Shown piece by piece: positions 12,620 through 25,286 of a stretch of 64,000 nucleotides of DNA. Both the position numbers and the translations under genes were made by a program. The stretch's first letter is position 1. Every line of letters starts with the position of its first letter. The DNA comes from Bradyrhizobium sp. CCBAU 53338 (GTDB lineage Bacteria > Pseudomonadota > Alphaproteobacteria > Rhizobiales > Xanthobacteraceae). Under the pieces are notes generated by a model, which was not told where the DNA came from, did no database searches, and saw only the letters and a program-made list of their open reading frames with translations. The stretch covers positions 310,001 through 374,000 of the forward strand of contig NZ_CP030049.1 of assembly GCF_015291665.1 (NCBI RefSeq), given 5' to 3'.

Positions 12620-14224
12620 TCAAGCCGCCTCCGTACGGTCTGGGGAATTGAGCGGAGTCGTTGAGGAAACATAGCCGAGAGCAGCTTGCTTCTGGCGCCG
12701 TCGCTCCACGGACGGAGGGATGCCCATTTTGCCACGGTATTTTGCGACCGTCCGGCGCGCTATATCGATCCCAGAGGAACGCAATAGCTCGACGATTGCG
12801 TCATCTGAGAGCACTGATGCTTGGGCCTCGGAGTCGATGAGCCTCTTAATGCGGTGGCGAACAGCCTCTGCCGAGTGAGCCGTCTCGCCGACGGCTGAAG
12901 CAATGGATGGTTTGAAGAAGTATTTGAGCTCGAACCGTCCACGATTGGAGGCCATGTACTTGTTGTTCGTTACGCGTGAAACGGTGGACTCATGCACCCC
13001 CGCGGCGTCGGCCACTGCTTTCAGATTGAGGGGTCGTAGATGCTCTACGCCGTAGGAGAAAAAGTCATGTTGCTGACGCACAATTTCGCTCGCAACTTTC
13101 AAGATTGTGTTCGCACGTCTCTCAAGTGAACTTACCAGCCAGCGTGCATCAGACCACTTATTGGCCAGGTAGGCCTTGTCATTACGGTTGCGCATTTTGC
13201 CCTTGAAATCGCGATAATAAACCTGATTCAGCGAAATGCTGGGAAACGCTTCACTGTTCAGCTCGACTACCCAATTGTGGTGATGACCCCGGCGAACAAA
13301 GACATCTGGGATCAAAAGTTCCAGGCGCACCGAACCAAACTTATGTCCCGGCTTCGAGTCGAGTGACCGAAGTTCCGCAATCATATCGGCGATGTCCTCA
13401 TCGCTCTCTCCGCAAACGCTGCGCAGGGCAGGAACCCCCTCAGGTACAAGAGCGAGGTTCTCAACCAGTGCCTGCATCGCTGGGTCATAGCGGTTGCGCT
13501 CGCGCAGCTGGATCGCGAAACATTCTTTCAAAGAACGAGCGAAGACGCCAGGAGGGTCAAACGTCTGCAATGTTGCCAGAACGAGATCAACATCTGTTTG
13601 CGAGGCCCCCAGCCGTTTGGCGGCATTTCCTAGGTCTTGCGGCAAGTATCCGGCGTCATCGACGAGGTCGATTAGATAGCGTCCGATGAGTCGCTTTGTG
13701 GGCGACGTCAGCGCGAGTCCGAGCTGCTCGGTCAAATGATCGCGGAGGGTGATCTCTTTCGGTACGCACGCCTCTAGATTATAGTCTTCCTGACAAGATC
13801 GGCTGCGGGACGCCTCTGTGCCGACGTCCAGCCGATCTTGGTCCGAATTCTGAGGAATGTCCTCATCAAATGGCTCGGAATGAAGATCGTCAAGCTCCGG
13901 GCTGGGCGCCGCGTCGAGCTCGGGGCGAGTGCCAGGGTCTACGCTCAAGCCGTCTTGTTGGCTATTGTCGAACGCGTCGCTGTCAAGATCACTAGCGTCG
14001 TCCGGACCGCTGGCTTCGCTGAAGAGGTCGGTCGTTGTTCCGGCATCCTCTTGCGTCAGCATGTCTATGTCGCGCTCCAGCAATGGATTGCACTCGAGCT
14101 CCTCCTCCACGAAATCAGCCAGATCGAGATTAGACAATTTCAGCAGCTTTATCGCCTTCGCCAGGCGCGGCGATAGTACGGCTGATTGCGATTGCCGAAC
14201 ATTCTGCTGATATCCCAGGCTCAT
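12620..14224 (-). CDS. rpoN: RNA polymerase sigma-54 factor
   Basis: This 534-residue protein has the full RpoN layout. An N-terminal Gln/Leu-rich activator-interaction region (QSQSAVLSPRLAKAIKLLKL) is followed by an acidic region II at about 50-150. A core-binding domain comes next, then a helix-turn-helix (VADAAGVHESTVSRVTNNKY) and the RpoN box ARRTVAKYR at residues 489-497, which recognises the -24 element. Sigma-54 directs polymerase to -24/-12 promoters and needs an enhancer protein such as NifA. Bradyrhizobium often has two rpoN genes, one in the symbiotic region; this would be that one. A weak -24/-12-like match lies upstream near 14313-14326. Confidence 0.97.
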   Translation of the reverse strand: MSLGYQQNVRQSQSAVLSPRLAKAIKLLKLSNLDLADFVEEELECNPLLERDIDMLTQEDAGTTTDLFSEASGPDDASDLDSDAFDNSQQDGLSVDPGTRPELDAAPSPELDDLHSEPFDEDIPQNSDQDRLDVGTEASRSRSCQEDYNLEACVPKEITLRDHLTEQLGLALTSPTKRLIGRYLIDLVDDAGYLPQDLGNAAKRLGASQTDVDLVLATLQTFDPPGVFARSLKECFAIQLRERNRYDPAMQALVENLALVPEGVPALRSVCGESDEDIADMIAELRSLDSKPGHKFGSVRLELLIPDVFVRRGHHHNWVVELNSEAFPSISLNQVYYRDFKGKMRNRNDKAYLANKWSDARWLVSSLERRANTILKVASEIVRQQHDFFSYGVEHLRPLNLKAVADAAGVHESTVSRVTNNKYMASNRGRFELKYFFKPSIASAVGETAHSAEAVRHRIKRLIDSEAQASVLSDDAIVELLRSSGIDIARRTVAKYRGKMGIPPSVERRRQKQAALGYVSSTTPLNSPDRTEAA

Positions 14225-15173
14225 TGTAAGGTCTCTCCCCGGCTGATGTACGGCGTCTGTATGCGAGTTACCAATTGATGTTCGGCACGCAGACGGTTGT
14301 GGATATGGAAGCGCAAGGCGATCTCCCGCCCTACAGGCGCAGAGTCCCCTCTCGCTCTATCTTCATAGAATGTTTGATGGCCGCCTGTGGGGAGGCCAAG
14401 GATGCGGCCTGCTGTTGATAGTCTGGTTCTGGTGAACCGAGACGAGGGCGCCACGACAATGAACTGTCCAGTTGGCAAATAGAATCTGCGTTCTGATTGC
14501 CAGAGGCCATAGTTTTTGCCGGGTTTCGCATCGAAGTTGTCGCGGCGACCTACGCCGCAGGCGTGTGTCATCGTCCGGCCTTTCCACACAATACGTTCTT
14601 GGCCTGACACGATTGGCGCGCCTCGATTGTTAACAGGCGCAGGACCGGACTGCTTACCGGCGGTGGTCGCTCCAGCTGAAAAAAAGCGAGGGCTTTGTGT
14701 CCCGGCGGGGCCCGGGCTGAGGTAGAGCGCATATAATCGCTTGGTGCTGTCCCCGCCGAGGGTGGCATAGGGTCCGGAGCGCTTTTTGCAACGCTCCGCT
14801 TGCCGCTGCGGTCGCAGCACCATCTTGGGAACGCGTTCCCAGAGGCGAGCTCTTCCGTGCAAGGCCGTATTTGGCCAAATTCTGGCTCGGCGCAGTGGGT
14901 CGCCCGTTCGAGTGAACCGGGCGAAACACGTCGCTCCATCGCAGGTCTGGGGCGGCAAGTGCCGGAGACCGGGCAGCAACAACGCGGCGTGCCGGACATC
15001 ATTCAACGGACTGAGCAAGAGGCCTCCCGAGATCTGTTCAGTGGAAGCATCAGCAAGAGGTGTGCCAAGCCAGTACGCCGGATGCCGCTCATGTCCCTTG
15101 TTGATGATCTCAGGTAGTGATGCAGTACGACGGAGCTCGCTGCGGTGTGTGAACTAGCGGCCCGATCGACCTT
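14225..15173. other. Long intergenic region upstream of rpoN
   Basis: A 265-codon minus frame (14221-15018) covers most of it and ends beside the rpoN start, but it has no recognisable domain. Several other frames are equally long here, so I do not call it. The right end leads into the NifA site at 15174. Confidence 0.4.
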
Positions 15174-15189
15174 TGTGGCAACCGCAACA
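15174..15189 (+). promoter_or_regulatory. NifA upstream activator sequence
   Basis: TGT-GGCAACCGCA-ACA matches the NifA binding consensus TGT-N10-ACA exactly. It lies about 153 bp upstream of the -24 element at 15333, within the normal working range for DNA looping with IHF. Confidence 0.7.
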
Positions 15190-15332
15190 ATCAAGATGGG
15201 CGACATCGAACAACGCGGGATGGAGGTCTCAGGCAACTAGCGCGCCATTGTTTAGGTGCATCGTCCTGTGCTGCCGCAACACGCCCAAGCCGCCAGCGAG
15301 ATGCCGGGCGGCGCTAATCGTGAGCTATCTCG

Positions 15333-15348
15333 TGGTACAGCTATTGCT
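15333..15348 (+). promoter_or_regulatory. Sigma-54 (-24/-12) promoter of the aspartokinase gene
   Basis: TGGTACAGCTATTGCT matches TGGCACG-N4-TTGCT with the invariant GG and GC exactly 10 nt apart. Transcription would start near 15359, giving a leader of about 130 nt to the start codon at 15487. Confidence 0.7.
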
Positions 15349-15486
15349 GCGACGATGACAAGCCTAGCGCGAGGAGCAGCTCTCAAGAAGCAGCCGGATG
15401 TCGAGCGCGCGAAGCGGCTCGTCGTCTGATCTAATGCGGCGCCGGGTGAGTTAAAGCAAGTGATCTCGCACGTTGGGCCACGGCGC

Positions 15487-16572
15487 ATGTCAATCAAAGT
15501 AATGAAGTTTGGGGGATCGAGCTTTCGTGATGCGGAGGCGTACCGCGCTGTCTCCAGACATATAGTAGATAGGCTTGCAAATGACGCGCGGCAAGTCGTG
15601 GTCGTCGTTAGCGCGATGCACGGCCAGACGGACGTACTGAAGTCTCTAGCGCTCTCTGTGAATGAAATCTGCAGCACCGTTGCCTTGGACACCGTCCTGA
15701 CAGCGGGAGAAATGATTTCCGCTGGACTTCTTGAGGCAGCATTGCAAAGACACTCGGTGCCGACATCATCGCTCTTTGGCTATTCGATTGGAATCAAGAC
15801 ATCCTTGGTTCTAGGTAGGACGGTCATCGAGGAGGTCGACAACAAACCGCTGCTAAAGGCGCTCGATTATGGCCGCGTGGTAATCCTTGCCGGAGCGCAG
15901 GGTCTGGATGAAGGTGGACGGGTCTCAATGCTCGGCCGCAATAGCTCGGATTTGACTGCGGTAATAGCCGCCGATATGGTGGGAAGTGGCGTTTGCGAAG
16001 TCTACTCGGATGTCTGTGGCATCTACTCCGCCGATCCGAGGATTGTGAGGCAAGCAAGGCTGCTCCCGACAGTCTCCTATGCCAACGCAAGTCGGATAGC
16101 ACGCTGCGGGGCGAAAGTGCTTCACCATGGCGCAATCGACTATGCTGCCGGCCGGAGAATAGCCATCTCCTGCAAATCGTTACTGCCGAATGAGATGGCC
16201 GGTACTTTGGTGACTGACGCAGGAGGCGGGGTTTGCGTGGTCATCAACCCGTCAGCAACACGGGTTGCATTTCAAAGCGTCTTCGAAAAACGTAATGCTG
16301 AAGACGTTTTACGAAGGCTTGGTATCATGTGGATCGATCTCGAGCAGGATGAAAGCCCCGAGGGGTATTTGACGCATGACGCGGAGGCCGCGCTTACCGC
16401 TCTGCATCGGGAAGGCATCCACCCCGTGAGGAGTGCGCAGAAGATTGTTGTTTTAGCGCTCACCGGGTCCAAGCCAAAGACATACGAATTGCGAGATCTT
16501 GAGGCCGCTTCTTACTGTGCTCAGAGGGTCCATGCAGAGCTCCGCACTAGTGGGGTGGAAGCACCTCACTAG
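15487..16572 (+). CDS. Aspartate kinase family protein
   Basis: Predicted 361-residue cytosolic kinase that would phosphorylate L-aspartate, the first step toward aspartate semialdehyde. The start ATG 15487 places KVMKFGGSSF at residues 4-13, as in aspartokinases; a GTG at 15460 would add nine residues. The catalytic domain shows VVVSAMHGQTD, LTAGEMISA, GRNSSDLTAVIAA and YSDVCGIYSADPR. The C-terminal part is shorter and less conserved than the two ACT regulatory domains of housekeeping LysC, suggesting altered feedback control. It has its own NifA/sigma-54 promoter, so it is probably a dedicated symbiosis-stage isozyme. The nearby diaminobutyrate aminotransferase uses a downstream product of this step. 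Confidence 0.88.
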   Translation: MSIKVMKFGGSSFRDAEAYRAVSRHIVDRLANDARQVVVVVSAMHGQTDVLKSLALSVNEICSTVALDTVLTAGEMISAGLLEAALQRHSVPTSSLFGYSIGIKTSLVLGRTVIEEVDNKPLLKALDYGRVVILAGAQGLDEGGRVSMLGRNSSDLTAVIAADMVGSGVCEVYSDVCGIYSADPRIVRQARLLPTVSYANASRIARCGAKVLHHGAIDYAAGRRIAISCKSLLPNEMAGTLVTDAGGGVCVVINPSATRVAFQSVFEKRNAEDVLRRLGIMWIDLEQDESPEGYLTHDAEAALTALHREGIHPVRSAQKIVVLALTGSKPKTYELRDLEAASYCAQRVHAELRTSGVEAPH

Positions 16573-17152
16573 CCATCACCTCCTGATTGGCGATATACCG
16601 CGCTGCAGGTCGGGAGAGCCGGCTACTCACCGCGGAAATGAGTCGTCAGCGGCAACTTCACCTCCCTTGTAGAAGTCTTGAGATGGCTTGTCACGATGAC
16701 CATCGCCGAGCGGACCGATCCTTCGATAAGTGCATTCCGCTACTGGGCAGTTGAGTTACGCAACGCCAGAACGCACGATCTGCCAGGTGCCTGCCAGGCA
16801 AGTGATGCGCAACCAATTACCGCGCGCCCAACATGCAAACGGCCTTCGTTAGCCTACTGGTTCTGTAGCCGGGCTCACCGTGAGTGCGGGCGGTTAGCGT
16901 ATCCGTATCCGAGTCCAGGTTGACCTGGGCCGCAGTGTGATGCGGGTAGGCGACCTGCCCGACGACTAGGCCCGTCCCCAGGGAGCTAGTCGACTGAAGC
17001 TGGAACATGTTCAGGGAGAAACAAGAGTTAGACGGTCGTGGTACTCGAAGTGTAGCACCAGCGAGATGCGGAACAGGTGCTAGCCTGCCGCGGTGATCAA
17101 GCGTCTGGCGTGAGGCCTCGCCGAGGCAGCGAGGCCCGATGCAGATGTCATG
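16573..17152. other. Intergenic between convergent genes
   Basis: No gene is supported. The two neighbouring genes converge on this 580-bp stretch. I saw no clear intrinsic terminator in it. Confidence 0.45.
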
Positions 17153-18433
17153 TCAGAGCGGGGCTGCTTCCGCTAAGCTATCTTCAAAGATGTCCAAACC
17201 CTTAGTCAGCGTCTCCGGGTCGATCGTTAGCGGAGGAAAGAATTTGATGACCTCGTCCGCCGGGCCGCATCGTTCAATGATGAGGCCCCTATCGTACGCC
17301 TTGCGTGCTGCAGTCTCAGCGAGGTGAGTATTTCGGCAATCAAAGCCGAGCGCCATTCCGCGGCCGCGGACAGTGAAGTGGTCTCCATGCGCGCGCGCAA
17401 TAGCATTAAGCCGGTGACGCATCAGCGTTCCCAGTCGATAAATGCTTTGCGAAAAGATCTCAGTGCGCCAGTAGATATTCAAAGCTGCAGTTGCAGAGAC
17501 AAGCGCTAGGTTATTTCCTCGAAAGGTGCCCGTGTGCTCTCCCGGTTCCCATATATCAATTGCCTCTTTGATCAACAACATGGATAACGGCAGACCATAT
17601 CCACTTAAGGACTTCGACAATATTACGACATCTGGTGACAACTCGGCGAACTCAAAGCTGAAGAAATCGCCAGTACGGCCGCAACCCATCTGAATATCGT
17701 CGACGATAAATATGGCTCCAATCTCTGCCGCTAGGGCTTGTACGGATCGTAGCCATTCCTTTTGAGCGACGTTGATGCCGCCCTCCCCCTGTACTGTTTC
17801 AAGGAGAATGGCGGCTGGCGCATCGATGCCGCTGCTAGAGTCCAGCAATATGTTCCGCAGGTGCTCCGCCGTATCAATCTCATCTCCAAGATAACCATCA
17901 TAGGGCATTATCGTGACGCCGGACAGGGGGACTCCACTGGCTTCGCGAAGAAAGCGACTGCTGGTCGCAGCCGCGGCGCCGAGACTGAGGCCATGATAAC
18001 CACGTGTGAATGAAATGATGTTGTGGCGCCCGGTTACTTTACGCGCCAGCTTCAATGCCGCCTCAACGCCATTGGCACCTGTAGGTCCAGTAAATTGAAA
18101 TCGATAATCCAAGCCCCGCTCACGAAGAATAACTGAGTTGAAAGTCTCCATAAAGTCGACCTTGGCCGGAGTGGCCATATCGAGGCCGTGAACGACAGCA
18201 TCAGATCCCAGATATTCTGTAATAGCTGCCTTTAGCTGATGATTGTTGTGGCCGTAATTGAGCGCTCCAGCCCCGGAAAAGAAGTCGATGAACCGTTCGC
18301 CCGTCTCGCTTAGCAGAAAGGGCCCGCGCGCATGACTAAAGCACGCTGGGAAGAGACGCGAGTACAGGCGAACGTTGGATTCCAACGTTTCTAACGTTCG
18401 AAGAGTACGTGAGGGGTCGGCAGAGTTATTCAT
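17153..18433 (-). CDS. Diaminobutyrate-2-oxoglutarate aminotransferase-like (EctB-like)
   Basis: This 426-residue class III PLP aminotransferase is predicted to interconvert aspartate semialdehyde and 2,4-diaminobutyrate with glutamate as amino donor. Start ATG 18433 is chosen for GAAGGT upstream; an ATG 19 codons earlier lacks a site. The family signature is FIVDDIQMGCGRTGDFFSFE, and the PLP lysine is in VVILSKSLSGYG. GPTGANGVEAALKLAR matches the EctB/Dat N-terminal cofactor region. No ectA or ectC lies nearby, so full ectoine synthesis is not encoded here; diaminobutyrate may be the product or a precursor. It converges with the aspartokinase gene. Confidence 0.88.
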   Translation of the reverse strand: MNNSADPSRTLRTLETLESNVRLYSRLFPACFSHARGPFLLSETGERFIDFFSGAGALNYGHNNHQLKAAITEYLGSDAVVHGLDMATPAKVDFMETFNSVILRERGLDYRFQFTGPTGANGVEAALKLARKVTGRHNIISFTRGYHGLSLGAAAATSSRFLREASGVPLSGVTIMPYDGYLGDEIDTAEHLRNILLDSSSGIDAPAAILLETVQGEGGINVAQKEWLRSVQALAAEIGAIFIVDDIQMGCGRTGDFFSFEFAELSPDVVILSKSLSGYGLPLSMLLIKEAIDIWEPGEHTGTFRGNNLALVSATAALNIYWRTEIFSQSIYRLGTLMRHRLNAIARAHGDHFTVRGRGMALGFDCRNTHLAETAARKAYDRGLIIERCGPADEVIKFFPPLTIDPETLTKGLDIFEDSLAEAAPL

Positions 18434-18828
18434 GATCGCACCTTCACTTTGTCCATGAATATGGCTGGTGCACGTGACATACTCCACCATGCGGAATATT
18501 AAACCTCTCAGCGTTGGTAGTCCCTCGTCGAGCGAGGGAGAATCGTCGAGCCGGTGCGACGCTGTTGCGGTTTGGTCAGGAGGCCATTCACTAAGCGCGG
18601 CTTGAATACGGCTGGCATGCGCACTGTTGCCGATGCCGGACGGCTCGCCGTGGCAATATCAAGCTTCCAACATCGAGCTTGAGGCGGCGATATAGGGACT
18701 CGTCGGAGGCCAGACCGTGATCGCCGGGCGAAGCGAGCCTAATTATACGCAGCCCTCATGGATCAAGAGAGCTGATAACACCTATTGAAAGGCCGACGGC
18801 GATACAGGACGATGACCCTGGACAAAGA
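18434..18828. other. Intergenic upstream of the aminotransferase
   Basis: About 400 bp without a gene. I found neither a TGT-N10-ACA site nor a convincing -24/-12 match for the aminotransferase here. Confidence 0.45.
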
Positions 18829-18848
18829 GCCCCGGCAGGCGCCGGGGC
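18829..18848 (-). terminator. Intrinsic terminator of the outer-membrane protein gene
   Basis: An 8-bp stem (GCCCCGGC/GCCGGGGC) with a 4-nt loop, followed on the minus strand by TCTTTG. It lies 30 bp past the stop codon at 18879. Confidence 0.75.
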
Positions 18849-18878
18849 CCTCGATCATTGATTGAGAAACTGAGATCC

Positions 18879-19604
18879 TTATTTGCTCGCGAGTGGCCAG
18901 CCAAACTTGTAGTTGAGGCGGGCGGTGACGAGATCAAAGTCCTGACGAATGCGGTCGTTTCCTAGTCCTGTTGCGAAGCTAACGTCACTAGCCGGCATGA
19001 ACACGTGGTCGTACTCGATGCCAGCTGACCAGTTCGGTGTTAGGCTAATCTCAAGACCGGCACCGGCCGTACCTCCCCAACGTGTGGTATCCGCGTCGCC
19101 CAGAAAGCCAGCCGAATTAGTGATCCGATAAGTGCTCCCTACCACAGCCGCGCCCGCTTTGGCGTAGAGCAGTACGTTGCCGGCCGAATAGCCAATCTGG
19201 CCGGTCAGCAAGCCGAAACCGTCGATGTTTGTGTGATTGGTGGTGCCCGGGTTGGCAATGCTAACGTTTGAGCCGCTGAGATCGGCCCAGTTGCCCAGCC
19301 CTTCGAGTCCGAGCACGGTATTGCCGAATTGCCAACGATATCCAATCTGGCCCCCTACTGTGCCGCCGGTTGCGTCGTGAGAGCCCTCGGGGATAGAGCC
19401 GAGAAAATCCCAGGAGTTATGGCTCGAGCCCCAGCCGCCATTGACGCCGGCATAGAAGCCGCTCCAGTCGTAGAGCGCGATGACAGCCGGGCTGGGCGTC
19501 GGCGTATTCGGAAATGCGGGACGCGCGGCGAGATCTGCGGCAGACGCGGACGTCGCAGCGGCCATCGCAAGAATGCTCGCGCAAACGAGTGACTGCTTTT
19601 TCAT
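18879..19604 (-). CDS. Outer-membrane beta-barrel protein (Omp25/31-like)
   Basis: This 241-residue protein has a signal peptide (residues 1-22, ending SASA). A YDWSGFYAGVNGGWG motif then marks the start of an 8-stranded beta-barrel common in Rhizobiales. Alternating aromatic and glycine segments (GGQIGYRWQFG, WSAGIEYDHVF) run to the C-terminal strand RLNYKFGWPL, which ends with a typical barrel signature. Such proteins are abundant structural porin-like proteins, and many paralogues exist in Bradyrhizobium. It is followed by a good terminator, so it is probably monocistronic. Confidence 0.9.
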   Translation of the reverse strand: MKKQSLVCASILAMAAATSASAADLAARPAFPNTPTPSPAVIALYDWSGFYAGVNGGWGSSHNSWDFLGSIPEGSHDATGGTVGGQIGYRWQFGNTVLGLEGLGNWADLSGSNVSIANPGTTNHTNIDGFGLLTGQIGYSAGNVLLYAKAGAAVVGSTYRITNSAGFLGDADTTRWGGTAGAGLEISLTPNWSAGIEYDHVFMPASDVSFATGLGNDRIRQDFDLVTARLNYKFGWPLASK

Positions 19605-20276
19605 TTCGGTTGTTACTCTCTTTAATGGCCCCCAGTGTGGCCGTTGTATCAGCGCTTACGCGAATTGCTGTACCTGAAGTGCAACAGAGCTCGACGATAG
19701 CAGAGCCGAACCTGACGTAGTGTCAGGTTGTGAAGAGATAGTGCGAGCATGGCGCGCAGGCGTCGGAATTCGAGGCGAACGAAGGCGCCTGCGGCGCTCG
19801 ATGTTGCGTGTTGGCTCGTGTAGCAAATGATAGCTGACAGTGCGTGCCGGCTGCGGCCCGGATGTATACGCCGTTATAGGCTTTTGTTGAATGCGGAACG
19901 AGAGCGCGTAAGCGCTTAGCGAGAGCGGATAGCTGTGCGAAGAAGCGTCCGGCTTGGATCGAGGTTTAGATGGGATTAGACGGCAAAAAGGATGTCCATT
20001 TGGACGTCTCATCGGCGAGGTCGGTGAGCCGGCTGGAGGTTCTTGGAGGACCTTCGGGGCGCCGCGTGCGTTCGGAGGCTGAGAGCCGCCTCGCACGGCG
20101 GCAACACGCCTCGCTCCCGAAACTGCCGTCGCCAATCGTAGATCTGCTAGCGCGTCGCTCCGTGCTTGCGCGCCCCTCGGCCACCGCGACACGGGATAAC
20201 AGACTCTCGGCGACTTATCCGAGTCGCATCCGACATTCGCGCCGCTGATCGTGGGAGATGCGTCGGAGGAGTGTCA
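19605..20276. other. Intergenic, no gene recognised
   Basis: It contains the promoter side of the porin gene and the left flank of an IS66 relic. The 178-codon minus frame here has no recognisable domain. Confidence 0.4.
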
Positions 20277-20737
20277 AGTTCCGCGATCAAGCTTGAGACG
20301 CCGCAATCGACGATGTCGTGTTGCAGACGGATACGGCGACAGATGGCGAGCAGCTGTCCGGGGTGATCCGCAAGGTGCGAGCGTCACGATGATCGCGGCC
20401 GCTGCTGATAAGAGTTACATTGCAACCGGCCGATCGACTTCCACTGTCGCCACGATGGGCTTACGGCGAAGTGCAGGAGATACTTCGTCTTGATCCATTC
20501 AGCGGAGGCGCCTTCGCGTTCCGATCGAAACGAGCGGACCGGATCAAGACTTTTGTCTGGGATCGAACGGGCCTGGTGTTGGTGCACAAGCGTCTTGAAG
20601 GTTGCAAGTTCGTTTGGCCAACGATCGCAGACGGCGTGATGCGGATATCACCGGCGATGTTCGCGGCACTGTTCGAGGGGCTGGATTGGAGGTTGGTCCG
20701 CCCGGAAGAAGCACGGCGCCCCCAGGCGGCGGGATAA
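20277..20737 (+). pseudogene. IS66 TnpA and TnpB relics
   Basis: From about 20465 the frame is clear IS66 TnpB (Orf2): LRLDPFSGGAFAFRSKRADR, TGLVLVHKRLEG, then MFAALFEGLDWRLVR. The upstream part of TnpB (YIATGRST) is degenerate and out of frame. A short TnpA tail may precede it. With the following tnpC this is the left part of a broken IS66 element. Confidence 0.75.
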
Positions 20738-21715
20738 CTGCGGCAGAATGACTCGGCAGCTATTTTGAGCGTGGCACGCGCGGCGGCGATGTGCTCGAAA
20801 TAGCGCATGAGCATCGCGGCGCTGCGCGACGAAAATGAACAACTGAAAGCCCTTTTGGCGCAAACGCGGGCGGCCTTGAGCGAGCATCAGGGGGCGCTGG
20901 CGGCGTCGGAGGAAGCGCAGCGTCGGCTGGAGGTCATCCTCGGCGAATTGCGGCGCGACAGGTTCGGCGCGAAATCCGAGAAGCTGCGGCCAGATCAGTA
21001 TCATTTACCGTTGGAAGACGTGGAGATCGCGCAAGGCATCCTGGACGCGGCGCAGGAGAGAGCCGAGGCTGTGATCAAGGGCCGATCGCGGAGCGTACCG
21101 GATCAAGGTTCTCATCGCAATCGCGGCTGCTTGCCTGCCCATTTGCCGCGCGTGGAACGGATCATCGAGCCTGCGAGCACGCTCTGCCCGTGCGGTTGCG
21201 GACCATGACGAAGATCGGCGAGGACGTCAGCAAGCGCCTTGACGTGATCCCGGCGCAATGGCGCGTGCTGGTCACACGCCGCCCGAAATACATCTGCCGC
21301 CGCTACTCCGGCACTGTCGTGCAGGCGCATGCGCCGGAGCACGTCGTACTCAGCGGGCCGCCGACCGAAGCGGCCATTGCGCACGTGATCGTCTTGTCGC
21401 GCGGCGATCAGGATGGAAGGCAGCGTCAATCAAGGTGAGAGAGTTTCGCTGGGCTCGTGACGTAGGGAGGGCGTAGCCCGACCGGAGTTACGAGCCCAGC
21501 GTCGGCGCGATCCCTAGGAGGACCGCGCCGACTGGTGATCGCGGCCGGTCGGGATTATGCAAGTGGTTCTTCCGCCAAGAGGAATCACTCGCGTGCCCGG
21601 CCGACACATCACAGATCACCAGATGAGATGGGATGGTTGCCGCCCTCCCCAGACGGCATCGTAATGTGCCAAGAACGCAGTGTTTGAACCCCGAAGCGAA
21701 GAGGACGGCAAATTG

Positions 21716-22741
21716 ATGGATACGGTGATCGGAGTGGATCTAGCCAAGAATGTGTTTCAGCTCCACGGGGCGTCAATGGCGGGACACTTGAAATTTCGAA
21801 AGAAACTGTCGCGGCTTCAGTTTCGGAAGTTCATGGCGGGCCACCCATCGGCAGTGGTGGTGATGGAAGCCTGTGGCAGCGCCCACTATTGGGCACGGGA
21901 GATGGTCAAGCTCGGCCATGAAGTGAAACTGATCGCTCCGCAATATGTGAAGCCTTTTGTGAAACGCCAAAAGAACGACGCGGCTGATGCCGAAGCAATC
22001 GTGATCGCGGCACAGCGCCCCGAGATGCGCTTCGTCGAGCCGAAATCGGAAGAACAGCAGGCCAGGGCAGTGCTCTTTCGGGCTCGGAAGCGCCTTGTTC
22101 ATCAGCGCACCGATCTGGTGAATGCGCTGCGTTCTGTTCTCTACGAATTCGGCCATATCATCCCGCAAGGAATCGAACAACTTAAACGCATTGACGCAAT
22201 CCTCGAAGATCCGAACAGCGATCTACCAGAACTGGTCCGCGAGGAATGTCGGAGTCTCATTGATCAGATCGCCTACAAGACGGAGCGGATCGATGCCAAG
22301 GCAGAGCAGCTCAAGAAGTTGGCGACGCGGACGGTCACGGCGCAGCGGCTGCAGACAATGCCGGGGGTCGGCCCGCTGACCGCACTCGCGATCGAGGCTT
22401 TCGCGCCCGACATGGCGGCCTTTCGACGTGGCCGAGACTTCGCGGCTTGGCTCGGCTTGGTCCCACGGCAACATTCCTCAGGGGGAAAGGAAAGGCTCGG
22501 ACGCGTTTCGAAGGAAGGACAGGCGGACATTCGCCAGTTGCTCATCGTTGGGGCGATGTCGCGGCTGAACTGGCTCGGGCGCAAGTCGATCCCTAGCGGA
22601 TCCTGGCTGGCGCAGATGCTGGCGAGGAAGCCGCGCATGCTTGTGGCGATCGCCTTGGCGAACAAGATGGCTCGGACGATTTGGGCCATGCTCACCCGGA
22701 AGGAGGATTATCGGAACCCAGCGCAGGCAGTGACGGCATGA
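21716..22741 (+). CDS. IS110-family transposase, copy 2
   Basis: Identical at the protein level to 5600-6625, and all overlapping frames are identical too, so the DNA is the same. Features are as for copy 1: first catalytic Asp in GVDLAKN, acidic pair in NDAADAEAI, and helix-hairpin-helix in TMPGVGPLTA. No lesion is present. Confidence 0.93.
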   Translation: MDTVIGVDLAKNVFQLHGASMAGHLKFRKKLSRLQFRKFMAGHPSAVVVMEACGSAHYWAREMVKLGHEVKLIAPQYVKPFVKRQKNDAADAEAIVIAAQRPEMRFVEPKSEEQQARAVLFRARKRLVHQRTDLVNALRSVLYEFGHIIPQGIEQLKRIDAILEDPNSDLPELVREECRSLIDQIAYKTERIDAKAEQLKKLATRTVTAQRLQTMPGVGPLTALAIEAFAPDMAAFRRGRDFAAWLGLVPRQHSSGGKERLGRVSKEGQADIRQLLIVGAMSRLNWLGRKSIPSGSWLAQMLARKPRMLVAIALANKMARTIWAMLTRKEDYRNPAQAVTA

Positions 22742-22875
22742 CTGCATGCAGCACGAAATAGCCTGACGTTGGCGAAGGGGGTGTGAGAAGGCGACGACCC
22801 GAATGGGCGCAACGATCGAACAGATCTGGATCAGGAAACCAGCTAGAGCCAAAGAGCCGACGTGCTCGGAGATGA

Positions 22876-25286
<2,411 letters not shown>

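Noticed and set aside
14313..14326. Sigma-54-type promoter for rpoN itself
   Set aside because: GG and GC spacing is right, but the -24 box (GGGAGA) departs from TGGCAC; too weak to claim autoregulation.
14221..15018. 265-codon minus-strand frame upstream of rpoN
   Set aside because: No recognisable domain, and several overlapping frames of similar length occur on both strands. It cannot be excluded as a gene but is not supported.
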